NCBI GenBank assembly: GCA_045658985.1
Contig: JAZOWC010000038.1
Location: forward strand, 5,220-69,219
Source of the DNA: RGIG3513 sp045658985
Lineage (GTDB): Bacteria > Bacillota > Clostridia > Oscillospirales > Butyricicoccaceae
DNA: 64,000 bases
Direction: 5' to 3'
A program made the position numbers and the translations under genes. The first letter of the stretch is position 1; each line of letters begins with the position of its first letter. The notes below the pieces were generated by a model. The model had not been told where the DNA came from, did no database searches, and was given only the letters and a program-made list of their open reading frames with translations. Below are positions 50,741-58,905 of this stretch, one piece after another.

Positions 50741-52327
50741 TTAAATTTTGTACATCCTGAGTATTGCCGATGCGGCACGAATACCGTCTACAGCGGCACT
50801 CATTATTCCGCCGGCATATCCTGCGCCCTCTCCGCAAGGAATAACTCCCTGCAGCTTCAGCGAATGCATATCAATGCCTCTGGTTATACGTACGGGAGAT
50901 GACGTGCGTGTTTCCACTCCTGTAAATACCGCATCTTTACTGCCGAAGCAGGCAAGCTTTCTTGCAAACTGAGGCATGGAGGCTCGGATTGTATCGGTTA
51001 CAAAACCCGGAAGCCATGCGCCGAAATCGGTCGGCTTGACGCCTATGGGATAAGTAGGATGAATATTTTTGGGCAGATTACCGCGCTTTCCGTTCATAAA
51101 GTCGCCTACCGTCTGCACAGGCGCCGAGTAATTTCTGCCGCCCTCGATATATGCGCGGTGTTCCAGCTCTCGCTGGAACTCTATGCCGGCCAACGGAGAA
51201 TCTGATGAAAAATCCGAAGGCAACACCGAAACACAGATAGCAGAGTTGGCATTATTGCCCGAACGGCTGTGGTAACTCATACCGTTGGTTACAACGCCTT
51301 CTTCTTCGCTGGCAGCTGCAATAACAAATCCGCCGGGACACATACAGAATGAATAACATCCTCGGTCAAAAGGTTTGGCTGACAGATTATACTCTGCCTG
51401 AGGAAGATCGGGCAGGTGCATATGTTTGCCGAAAACCGAGTAATTAAGCTCGCTCTGCGAATGCTCAACACGCAGACCTACAGAAAAAGCTTTTGGCTCG
51501 ATTACAAAATCGTTTTGATAGAGCATTGCAATGGTATCGCGGGCACTGTGACCTACAGCCAAAACAGCAATGTCGGTATCTATCGTGCCGTTGGGAGTAA
51601 CTACACCGTTGAGCCGACCGTTTGAATACCGCAGTCCTGTCATAGGTGTGTCAAAACAAACTTTGCCGCCGAGAGCATCTATCCTGCTGCGTATGGATAC
51701 TACGATATTCTTGAGGAGATCGGTGCCGATGTGAGGTTTAGCAAGCCTGAGGATTTTTTCGGGTGCTCCGTGCTTTTTGAGCTCATCGAGCACAATGAGA
51801 CAGAGCGGATCGTTGATTCTTGTGGTAAGCTTGCCGTCCGAATAGGCTCCGGCACCACCCTCGCCGAATTGTATATTGGAGCATGGATCGAGCTTGCCGC
51901 CGCCAAAAAAGTTCTGAATTGTTTTGTCGCGCTCGTCCATCCTCGAACCGCGCTCTATGACAATGGGACGAAAGCCGTTTTCGGCAAGAATCAGTGCTGC
52001 AAACATGCCTGCCGGGCCGAAACCAACGACAACGGGAGGCGCGGTTATCTTATTACTGCCTGTTGCTGTAGGAAAGGCGGCATTGGGTTTGAAATAAATA
52101 TTGGGATTACCGTCGGCGAGTTTTTGCTCAACAGCGCAGGAACAGTGATCAAACTCTACAGAATAGAGTTTGGATATTGTGCCGTGCCTCAGATCTATTG
52201 ATTCTCTGTATATACCGGAATACACAAGGTCGGCTTTTTTGAAGCCTAACGAACGTGCGGTTTTGGATATTACTTCTTCATCGCTGATGCCATATGGCAT
52301 GCGGATATTTGAAACTATTATACTCAT
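50741..52327 (-). CDS. FAD-dependent dehydrogenase (COG2509 type)
   Basis: 528 residues: an N-terminal region of about 90 residues, then an FAD Rossmann fold (PPVVVGFGPAGMFAALILAENG near 96-117) and the typical segments GGKLDPCSNIQFGEGGAGAYSDGKL, CMCPGGFVIAAASEEEGVVTNG and GEGAGYAGGIMSAAVDGI near the end. This belongs to the COG2509 flavoprotein family of unknown substrate. It overlaps cdaR by 4 bp and runs into rseC, so a redox role with it is an inference. Confidence 0.9.
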   Translation of the reverse strand: MSIIVSNIRMPYGISDEEVISKTARSLGFKKADLVYSGIYRESIDLRHGTISKLYSVEFDHCSCAVEQKLADGNPNIYFKPNAAFPTATGSNKITAPPVVVGFGPAGMFAALILAENGFRPIVIERGSRMDERDKTIQNFFGGGKLDPCSNIQFGEGGAGAYSDGKLTTRINDPLCLIVLDELKKHGAPEKILRLAKPHIGTDLLKNIVVSIRSRIDALGGKVCFDTPMTGLRYSNGRLNGVVTPNGTIDTDIAVLAVGHSARDTIAMLYQNDFVIEPKAFSVGLRVEHSQSELNYSVFGKHMHLPDLPQAEYNLSAKPFDRGCYSFCMCPGGFVIAAASEEEGVVTNGMSYHSRSGNNANSAICVSVLPSDFSSDSPLAGIEFQRELEHRAYIEGGRNYSAPVQTVGDFMNGKRGNLPKNIHPTYPIGVKPTDFGAWLPGFVTDTIRASMPQFARKLACFGSKDAVFTGVETRTSSPVRITRGIDMHSLKLQGVIPCGEGAGYAGGIMSAAVDGIRAASAILRMYKI

Positions 52328-53559
52328 TCTGCGGTGTTTGTGTCGGTGTCGCTCCGGCGTACAACAGGCAAAGTATACATGCCTATAACGGAAATATCCT
52401 GATGCTTACAGATGACCTCCAACGAAACGGTGGCAGTCACGCCTGAGTCACTGTCCGATATGCTGATGGGCTTAACAATAAAATCTGTATTAAGAACCTT
52501 GTTGACTACATTTTCTTTGCCGAATATTTCCACTGTAATGCCCGAGCCGGTGAGATAGGAGTATCCCTCTACAGGTTCAAAAACATCGGAGGAAACAACT
52601 ATTTTTGCATAATCATATCCATCGGGATCTAGACTGACGGAGACTGTCTCGATGTTATCATCGGTCATCAGACCGTCGGGAAGAGCAAATGGAAAATCAA
52701 GGGTCTGCTGATGAGACAGAACAGCAGTCCTGAGATTGATGGATGCGACGGAAATCTTGTTGAGAGGTCCGACGACATCGGGGTCGCCCATAACCTGTAT
52801 GGTCTGGGGATTTACTTTAACGTCGATTATATTTTCTGCAAACATTCCCTCGGAAATAACGTTAACCGTAAGAGGGACGGTCTTGGTCTGCATAATGTGA
52901 GTATCAACCAAGATCGCAGGTGTATCAACCGTAATACCGTCAACCTCAAGCACACTCCCCTGCTTGTTCAGGAAAGAATATGACATAGTCTTCTGCTGGG
53001 ATTTGCGTACGTTACTGAGGTCAAAGTTCACGACAACCTGGTCGATATGATCAAGATGACTGCTGGGACCTTTGACGATTACAGCATCGGGAGACAGTGT
53101 ATAGTCGTGCATTACGAATCCGTCAGGCAGTTTACCGTTGAATTTGATGGAGGCGGGAACTGTTTTGGAAGAAATATGGTCAATGACAACACTGATCTGC
53201 GAGGGAGTTTTTGCAACAATGCTGACATCGGGTACCTCGATATTGTAGCTGAGATTGTATGTACCGGGAACCGTAATGGATGCCACGCTGGCGCTGATCT
53301 TGAAGCTGTCTGCCTCAAGAAGAACGATCTTGTCGCGCTTTCCTCTCACCTTGACATCAGCAGTTTCGTTGCCTCCGCTGACTATCGCCAGTCCGTTGGC
53401 GGTGAGCTGCTCAATATCGGTAATCTGAACGTCGATATTCTTGAATCTGGCATCCATATCGGGGTTAAGCTGGGATACAACAAAAAACCATATCAGCACA
53501 GCAATAAACAGAGACAGGACCCAGGTGAGGATATTGTATTTTTTGAGCCAGGCTTTCAT
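52324..53559 (-). CDS. cdaR: YbbR-domain regulator of diadenylate cyclase
   Basis: 411 residues with an N-terminal membrane anchor (LTWVLSLFIAVLIWFFVVSQ) followed by about four YbbR beta repeats facing outside (each with TVPLTVN- or VPASIKFNG-like strands). CdaR controls CdaA activity in known systems. The start overlaps the cdaA stop by 4 bp. The usual glmM partner is absent. Confidence 0.92.
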   Translation of the reverse strand: MKAWLKKYNILTWVLSLFIAVLIWFFVVSQLNPDMDARFKNIDVQITDIEQLTANGLAIVSGGNETADVKVRGKRDKIVLLEADSFKISASVASITVPGTYNLSYNIEVPDVSIVAKTPSQISVVIDHISSKTVPASIKFNGKLPDGFVMHDYTLSPDAVIVKGPSSHLDHIDQVVVNFDLSNVRKSQQKTMSYSFLNKQGSVLEVDGITVDTPAILVDTHIMQTKTVPLTVNVISEGMFAENIIDVKVNPQTIQVMGDPDVVGPLNKISVASINLRTAVLSHQQTLDFPFALPDGLMTDDNIETVSVSLDPDGYDYAKIVVSSDVFEPVEGYSYLTGSGITVEIFGKENVVNKVLNTDFIVKPISISDSDSGVTATVSLEVICKHQDISVIGMYTLPVVRRSDTDTNTAE

Positions 53560-54407
53560 TTCTTTTTCAATCCCTTCATCCAGTCGATTATGCTGGCTTT
53601 TTGTTCTGTGTCGGTTTTGGGCAACAGTTGATCACATAATATTTTCTCAAGATTCTCCGGAGAAAGGCGACGTTTGAGTACTCCGCCGCTGGCAAGAGAA
53701 ATATAGCCGTTTTCCTCGGAAACAACGAGAGAAATTGAATCATATGCTTCACTCATTCCCAAAGCAGCTCGGTGACGTGTACCCAGCTCTTTGCTGATGT
53801 TGAGATTGGCAGAAAGAGGAAGAATACAGCCTGCTGCACGGATGCGGCCTCCGGTAACGATAACCGCACCGTCATGCAGCGGAGATTTGGGATAAAAAAT
53901 ATTCTTGATCAACTCTGCGCTGGTTTCCGCATTGATAGCTGTACCCGAGTTAGCAACGGATGTCACGTTATCTTCGCGCTGAAATACGATCAATGCTCCT
54001 GTTCGGGATGCTGACATGGCAGAGGCAGCCTCCACGATATTTGCAATAGCAAGCCTGAGTGTATGATTGTCATCCTTTTCCTGAGATCTGAAAAGCTTAA
54101 GGTGGTGGGTGGTGCCGAACTTGTGGAGAATATTACGCAGCTCCGGCTGAAAAAGTATGACAACAGCAAGGATTCCTATCTGGAAAATAGAAGTAAGCAA
54201 ATAGTTGATGATATTAAGTCGCAAAAAATCGGAGATCAGCAGGGCGCCGAATAATACAAGGACACCCTTGAGCAGATACTCTGCCGTAGTACCCTTGACA
54301 AGTTTGAGAATATAGAAAATCAGTGCCGCTACCAAAATGATGTCTATTACATCAAAAACAGTGATCAAACGCAAATGCTGCCAAATATAATCCAACACTT
54401 TTCGCAT
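53556..54407 (-). CDS. cdaA: Diadenylate cyclase (c-di-AMP synthase)
   Basis: CdaA makes c-di-AMP, which controls osmotic and potassium balance. Three membrane segments near the start, then the DAC domain with SPLHDGAVIV near 170 and LGTRHRAALG near 200, the catalytic DGA and RHR motifs. The start could be ATG 54407, TTG 54416 or GTG 54398, since the GGAAGG box lies very near the ATG. It opens the long minus-strand run. Confidence 0.95.
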   Translation of the reverse strand: MRKVLDYIWQHLRLITVFDVIDIILVAALIFYILKLVKGTTAEYLLKGVLVLFGALLISDFLRLNIINYLLTSIFQIGILAVVILFQPELRNILHKFGTTHHLKLFRSQEKDDNHTLRLAIANIVEAASAMSASRTGALIVFQREDNVTSVANSGTAINAETSAELIKNIFYPKSPLHDGAVIVTGGRIRAAGCILPLSANLNISKELGTRHRAALGMSEAYDSISLVVSEENGYISLASGGVLKRRLSPENLEKILCDQLLPKTDTEQKASIIDWMKGLKKK

Positions 54408-54437
54408 ACCTTCCAACTTAATTTTTTACTTATATTA

Positions 54438-54466
54438 ATAATAGCAGAAAAACCTAATATTTTCAA
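54438..54466 (-). promoter_or_regulatory. Sigma-A-type promoter for cdaA run
   Basis: TTGAAA (54461-54466) and TATTAT (54438-54443), 17 bp apart on the minus strand. The -35 box overlaps the stop of the aminotransferase gene. It can serve all 16 genes down to rsgA. Confidence 0.6.
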
Positions 54467-55620
54467 TAGAAAACAGATGTTTTTTTGGACAAGATTCTGT
54501 TAAGTTGAGCACATAGAATATCTATGTCGCGCGGTGTATTGAATACTGACAGACTGACGCGTACCGTCCCCGTATTTAACGTGCCTGCGGTTTTATGAGC
54601 AAGAGGTGCACAATGCAGTCCGGCGCGCAGGTATATCCCATGCTTGCTGAGAATATCGCCCAGTTCTTCGCAGTCCCGGTTATTGGCAGTAAAAGAAATA
54701 ACACCGTGGTTATGATTTGGACCGGTATAGATTTTGATGGCTGAAACAGCCGCGAGACGTTCCAAAGTATACTCGGTCAGCTCTTTGTGACGACGCGAAA
54801 TCTCCCTGAGAGTCAGCTTGCCGACATATTTTACGCCCTCTGCCAGCGCCATGATACCGTGAGCATTCTGTGTTCCGCTTTCGTAAATATCGGGCAAAAA
54901 ATCCGGCTGACTTTCGTCTGCTGAATTGCTGCCCGTACCTCCCTCTGTAAGACTGTAAAGATAATTATCATTACAACATATCAAGCATCCCGTACCTTGA
55001 GGTCCGAACAGCGCCTTGTGCCCGGGAAAACATATATATGCCGCAGATTTAAGTCTGCTTACGTTAATCTCGGCAATACCTGCCGATTGAGATGCATCTA
55101 TGATCAGCGGAATATTATTTGCATGACATAACTCATCTATCCTGTATATGGGAAGCTCACAACCAAATACGTTGGATATATGATTGACGATGATGCAGTC
55201 GGTTTTTTGAGACTTAATGCACTTTTCAAAAGAATGAACAGCGCTGTCGGGTGCAAATATGGGACAATCAGCTATTGAGAAGGTCACATTGTTGCTCTTT
55301 AGTTTGTTAAGCGGCCGCAGCACGGAATTATGCTCCAGAGATGATATAACCGCATGTCCACCGTTGTGGAGAATACTCTTTATCGCTATATTCAGCGCGT
55401 GGGTTGCATTAAGCGTGAAAACGATATTTTCGGGAGATTTTTCTGTATTGAAAAGATTTGCGATACGACGTCTGCATTCGTACAGTGCTGATGCGGCATA
55501 CATTGACGGCGCGTGTCCGCCTCTGCCCGGATTACCGCATTTTGTGAGGGCATCAGCCGCAGCGTGATGCACGTTTTTAGGCTTGATCAATGTTGTTGCA
55601 GCGTTATCGAGATATATCAT
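54463..55620 (-). CDS. Class V aminotransferase, cysteine desulfurase-like
   Basis: 385 residues, PLP fold type I. The Lys for PLP lies in PGHKALFGPQGTG near 188, LEHNSVLRPL near 97 and the C-terminal loop RAGLHCAPLAHKTAGT carries a Cys near 344. It fits the group of cysteine desulfurase/selenocysteine lyase proteins. It overlaps a DUF3343 gene at the start (4 bp), so it may pass S or Se to that carrier-like protein. Confidence 0.88.
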   Translation of the reverse strand: MIYLDNAATTLIKPKNVHHAAADALTKCGNPGRGGHAPSMYAASALYECRRRIANLFNTEKSPENIVFTLNATHALNIAIKSILHNGGHAVISSLEHNSVLRPLNKLKSNNVTFSIADCPIFAPDSAVHSFEKCIKSQKTDCIIVNHISNVFGCELPIYRIDELCHANNIPLIIDASQSAGIAEINVSRLKSAAYICFPGHKALFGPQGTGCLICCNDNYLYSLTEGGTGSNSADESQPDFLPDIYESGTQNAHGIMALAEGVKYVGKLTLREISRRHKELTEYTLERLAAVSAIKIYTGPNHNHGVISFTANNRDCEELGDILSKHGIYLRAGLHCAPLAHKTAGTLNTGTVRVSLSVFNTPRDIDILCAQLNRILSKKTSVFY

Positions 55621-55859
55621 ATTTCGTACCAGTTATTACCTTTACAGCGCCATACAGACATATAAGTTACGGCGTTCTTTGATAATATTACTTTTGCTCT
55701 TTCTATATCCGTACAGTTTACTTTCAGTCCGTATCCGCAGGATGCTCCCGTTATGGCGGCAGGCTTTCTTATCAGGTATGAATTAACGCCGTTCTTGTTT
55801 AGTCGCAGGTTCCCGTTCTGCGCATAGGTGATGGATTTAAAAAGAATAAGACAGCTCAT
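55617..55859 (-). CDS. DUF3343 putative sulfur/selenium carrier
   Basis: 80 residues with LILFKSITYAQNG near the start and two Cys motifs ASCGYGLKVNC near 40-50 and a later CK near 72. DUF3343 proteins are often encoded beside class V aminotransferases and are thought to carry sulfur or selenium. Overlap with that gene supports joint work. AAAGGAG precedes the ATG. Confidence 0.82.
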   Translation of the reverse strand: MSCLILFKSITYAQNGNLRLNKNGVNSYLIRKPAAITGASCGYGLKVNCTDIERAKVILSKNAVTYMSVWRCKGNNWYEI

Positions 55860-55910
55860 AGCAAGACACTCCTTTGTCTTATACTATGCGCTGTCGTAAG
55901 ATATTGATTA

Positions 55911-56384
55911 TTAAACTTTTTCTATGAGTACAACCGAGTAGGCTTTGATACCGCTGCCGTCTCCTGTGAAGCCCAATTTTTCCTCGGTCTTGGCTTTGAT
56001 TGACACCTGTGTTTCATCGATATTTGCGGCATTCGCGATGCTCTTGCGTATATCGGCAACGTATGGCGCAAGTTTAGGTGCCTGAGCTACCGTTACCGTG
56101 TCTATGTTTGAGATTTCGTATCCCTGCTCACGAACAATTCTGCAGCAATGTTTGAGAAGCTCGATACTGCAGGCGCCTTTGTATTTCATATCCGTATCGG
56201 GAAAGTGTGTGCCTATATCCCCCAATGCCGCGGCGCCAAACAACGAGTCGATTATCGCGTGGGTCAGAACGTCTGCATCACTGTGCCCCAGAAGGCCCTT
56301 CTCATATGGGATTTCAACCCCGCCGAGGATGAGTTTTCTGTCGTCTGCAAGGCGGTGTACATCGTATCCGAAACCAACTCTCAT
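55911..56384 (-). CDS. ispF: 2-C-methyl-D-erythritol 2,4-cyclodiphosphate synthase
   Basis: 157 residues of the MEP pathway enzyme: GFGYDVHRL near 4-12 with the metal Asp and His, LLGHSDADVLTHAI near 30-44 and AAALGDIGTHFPDTD. It forms MEcPP from CDP-ME2P. It overlaps ispD by 4 bp; ispH is in this window too. Confidence 0.96.
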   Translation of the reverse strand: MRVGFGYDVHRLADDRKLILGGVEIPYEKGLLGHSDADVLTHAIIDSLFGAAALGDIGTHFPDTDMKYKGACSIELLKHCCRIVREQGYEISNIDTVTVAQAPKLAPYVADIRKSIANAANIDETQVSIKAKTEEKLGFTGDGSGIKAYSVVLIEKV

Positions 56385-57094
56385 TTGTCATTCCTCCTGT
56401 CATAAATAGCCTCTGCCAAAAATACGTCCTGAGGATAGGTGATCTTGATATTGGTCACAGAACAATCGCTCATATAGGGCTTTATGCCAATTTTTTCCAA
56501 TGCGGAACACTCATCCGTTACCGATTCGTCTGCGCTGTTTACGGCTTTCTGCAATGCCCCCAAAAGCAGGTCTCTGTCGGCACCCTGCGGTGTCTGTACG
56601 GTATAAAGATCCGTTCGGTCAACAGTAGACAAAGCCAGTCTGTCCGAGACTTTTTTGACTGTATCGGTAACTTTTGTTGAGGCTGCAGCACAATGATGCT
56701 TGACGGTATCAAAAACGACCGTCCTGATATCGTTGTCGCTGACAAGCGGTCTGGCGGCATCGTGGACCAGGATATACTCGGCTTTTTTGGATGATTCGAC
56801 AACAGCATTGTATACACTTTGCAGACGCGTACTGCCGCCCTTGACGACTTTTGTAAGCTTTGTGATATTGTACTCTGCGGCAATATCAGCATACTTCTGC
56901 AGATTGCTCTCATGTGCAGATATAATTATCTCGGATATGAGATCGCAGCTTTGGAAAGCAAGCAGAGAGTGGGCAATGACAGGGATATCTCCGATGTTGA
57001 ATAAAAGCTTGTTTTCTCCGTTCATTCTGGCAGATGAGCCGCCTGCTGCTATAACAGCTGTAACGTATATGGGTTTGTTGTTCTTTGATGACAT
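56381..57094 (-). CDS. ispD: 2-C-methyl-D-erythritol 4-phosphate cytidylyltransferase
   Basis: 237 residues: AAGGSSARMNGENKL near 16-30 (nucleotide loop; GxGxRM form altered to GGSSARM), VHDAARPLV near 106 and DRTDLYTVQTPQG near 158. It makes CDP-ME in the MEP pathway. It lies 40 bp after carD and overlaps ispF. Confidence 0.95.
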   Translation of the reverse strand: MSSKNNKPIYVTAVIAAGGSSARMNGENKLLFNIGDIPVIAHSLLAFQSCDLISEIIISAHESNLQKYADIAAEYNITKLTKVVKGGSTRLQSVYNAVVESSKKAEYILVHDAARPLVSDNDIRTVVFDTVKHHCAAASTKVTDTVKKVSDRLALSTVDRTDLYTVQTPQGADRDLLLGALQKAVNSADESVTDECSALEKIGIKPYMSDCSVTNIKITYPQDVFLAEAIYDRRNDK

Positions 57095-57134
57095 AATACT
57101 CCTGCTTTGTGATATAGTCTTGGGTTGGCAAAAA

Positions 57135-57611
57135 TCACAGTATAGAACTTATTATAAGGCGTTCGGCCTGCTGAATCGTAATGTTTGTAGCCATGGCGAT
57201 CTCGGATGCGAGAATTCCCTTTGCGGTGTTGAGAAGCTTTCGCTCCCCTGTTGAAAGCGTTCTGATTTTGTCACGAAGAACCAGCGTCTTGATAACTCCG
57301 GCTACAATGTACAAGTCTCCGCTCTTTATCTTGTCTATATTCTCGCGATAGCGTTTGCTCCAATTGTCATTGAATTCAATACACAATTCCGGTATAGCGT
57401 CAATGATTTTGCGGGCATCTTCTGCTGTAATAACATTGCGTACTCCTATTGAATCGCAAATACTGCAGGGAATAAGAACCGTCATTGAGCCAAACAGCAT
57501 ATTAACCAGATAGAATGGCTGAGGACGGTTGTCGACACAGCGGTCTACAATATCGACGATAACACCTGCTCCGTGCATTGGATGAGAAATGCGATCTCCG
57601 ACATTATACAT
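57135..57611 (-). CDS. CarD family transcriptional regulator
   Basis: 158 residues with an N-terminal CarD/TRCF RNA-polymerase interaction domain (GDRISHPMHGAGVIVDI, FYLVNMLFGSMTVLIP) and a helical C-terminal domain (LSTGERKLLNTAKGILASEIA). Such proteins stabilise open promoter complexes at stable RNA genes. AAGGAGG is 6-7 nt before the ATG and a promoter lies above. Confidence 0.92.
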   Translation of the reverse strand: MYNVGDRISHPMHGAGVIVDIVDRCVDNRPQPFYLVNMLFGSMTVLIPCSICDSIGVRNVITAEDARKIIDAIPELCIEFNDNWSKRYRENIDKIKSGDLYIVAGVIKTLVLRDKIRTLSTGERKLLNTAKGILASEIAMATNITIQQAERLIISSIL

Positions 57612-57646
57612 AGCCGTCCTCCTTTTTACTTGTTTTTATGTATTAA

Positions 57647-57675
57647 ATTATACAATATTTTAAATAATAAAACAA
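57647..57675 (-). promoter_or_regulatory. Sigma-A-type promoter for carD run
   Basis: TTGTTT (57670-57675) and perfect TATAAT (57647-57652), 17 bp apart on the minus strand, about 35 bp from the carD start. Confidence 0.65.
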
Positions 57676-57696
57676 GAAAAATAATTTAAATATAAA

Positions 57697-57724
57697 GAAA
57701 GCCGTGAAAAATCACGGCTTTTTT
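57697..57724 (-). terminator. Intrinsic terminator after spo0A
   Basis: Stem AAGCCGTGA (57699-57707) paired with TCACGGCTT (57712-57720), loop AAAA on the plus strand. T-runs lie on both sides, so it works for the minus-strand spo0A message. Confidence 0.85.
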
Positions 57725-57738
57725 AATAAAATCTTAAC

Positions 57739-58503
57739 TCAGGCTTCCGATACTTTATGTTTCAGGCGGATATGGTCGGCAATCAACGATATGAACTCAC
57801 TGTTGGTGGGCTTTCCTTTTTGGCTGTTGACAGTATAGCCGAAGAATCCGGAAAGAACTTCCACATCTCCCCTGTCCCATGCCACTTCAACAGCGTGACG
57901 CATCGCTCTCTCAACACGGGACGACGAGGTATTAAACTGTTTTGCAACTTCAGGATAAAGAACTTTTGTGACCGATGTAAGTTTGTTGCCGTCATTGACC
58001 GCAATAAGTATGGCGGCACGCAGGAAATGATAACCTGTAATATGTGCTGGGACTCCTATTTTGTGCATTATATTGGTTACCTGCATTTCGATGCTGGCAT
58101 CCTTGAACTTCTTGAGCTTATCCTGTTTGGCGGACAGAGTATACGCCCTAATGTTTTCCAGAAGAATATCTGTGTCACAGGGTTTGACGATGACTTTTGC
58201 TGCAGAGGTGGAAAGAGTATCAAGAGAGATGTTATCGTACGGTAGCAGCAGGAACAACGCGGGCTTCTTGGTGAGATTCAAAGCGGATATCTCGTTATAT
58301 GCGGCAACAGAGTTCTTATGCGCAAGGTTAAGATCAGCAACGATAATATCGGGCTGAAGAAGCTTGGTGTACTCAACAAGTTCGTTACCGTCGCAGGTCG
58401 TTGTCAATACCGAGATGTTTCTTGATGCAGATAGGGATGCTGTCAATGTCAGGCCGTACTCCTTGTTTTCTGTTGCAAGGATAATTCTGATAATTTCATC
58501 CAT
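57739..58503 (-). CDS. spo0A: Spo0A-like sporulation regulator with altered receiver
   Basis: 254 residues. The C-terminal DNA-binding domain is a clear Spo0A match (VLYPEVAKQFNTSSSRVERAMRHAVEVAWDRGD, FFGYTVNSQKGKPTNSEFISLIADHIRLKHK). The N-terminal receiver keeps the phospho-acceptor Asp57 (IIVADL) and the Lys (VIVKPCD near 107), but the acidic pair ADDN reads ATEN and the Thr switch (LTA) reads LLP. Phosphorylation by the relay may be weak or lost. It stands alone between its promoter and terminator; spoIVB, its usual neighbour, is absent. Confidence 0.9.
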   Translation of the reverse strand: MDEIIRIILATENKEYGLTLTASLSASRNISVLTTTCDGNELVEYTKLLQPDIIVADLNLAHKNSVAAYNEISALNLTKKPALFLLLPYDNISLDTLSTSAAKVIVKPCDTDILLENIRAYTLSAKQDKLKKFKDASIEMQVTNIMHKIGVPAHITGYHFLRAAILIAVNDGNKLTSVTKVLYPEVAKQFNTSSSRVERAMRHAVEVAWDRGDVEVLSGFFGYTVNSQKGKPTNSEFISLIADHIRLKHKVSEA

Positions 58504-58538
58504 GATCGTTTTCTTCTTTCCTTTTCATTTGTATTTTT

Positions 58539-58567
58539 ATAATATCATATAAATATTACGTTTTCAA
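58539..58567 (-). promoter_or_regulatory. Sigma-A-type promoter for spo0A
   Basis: TTGAAA (58562-58567) and TATTAT (58539-58544), 17 bp apart on the minus strand, about 35 bp from the ATG. No sigma-H site or clear 0A box was found. Confidence 0.55.
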
Positions 58568-58609
58568 TATATCGATTGGGTCAAATGAAACAAAATTATA
58601 CGCACGGTA

Positions 58610-58628
58610 TTAACAAATTGTTTGTTAA
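58610..58628. repeat. Palindrome upstream of spo0A, possible operator
   Basis: TTAACAAA (58610-58617), TTG, TTTGTTAA (58621-58628) is a perfect 8-bp inverted repeat. The half-sites look like those of Rex, but the order is reversed relative to the TTGTTAAnnnnTTAACAA consensus. It lies about 43 bp above the spo0A -35 box. Confidence 0.5.
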
Positions 58629-58813
58629 ATTTGTATTAACCATATGGCCTGACGCGTTGATATAAAAGTGTTTTGGGGAGATATAACAATTCGCATACTA
58701 AAATTTAGACTTAATTCATCTTATGTATTGTTGCAAACAAACCTACGTTTTGTATAGTCTAACCTCTGCCGTATATGAGTGTATAAGACTGTAATTTAAA
58801 GTTGTAAAAGGTA

Positions 58814-58842
58814 TGGACATTCTGCTTTAAATTTGGTATAAT
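58814..58842 (+). promoter_or_regulatory. Sigma-A-type promoter for rsmE
   Basis: TGGACA (58814-58819), 17 bp, perfect TATAAT (58837-58842). A leader of about 55 nt carries GGAGG at 58895-58899. Confidence 0.65.
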
Positions 58843-58905
58843 ACATCAGTCGATTGTGTAAATTGGATTTTCTTGGCATATTATAACTTCTCATGGAGGA
58901 ATAAA

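Larger units (their letters stand above)
58504..58905. other. Gene-free AT-rich stretch between spo0A and rsmE
   Basis: About 400 bp with no believable gene on either strand. It holds the spo0A promoter (minus), an 8-bp palindrome at 58610-58628 and the rsmE promoter (plus). The remaining 180 bp or so between them show no further signal that I could support. Confidence 0.7.

Noticed and set aside
58622..58645. Rex site in standard order above spo0A
   Set aside because: TTGTTAA and TTAAC occur, but 7 nt apart instead of 4 and with a mismatch, so I list only the perfect palindrome next to it.
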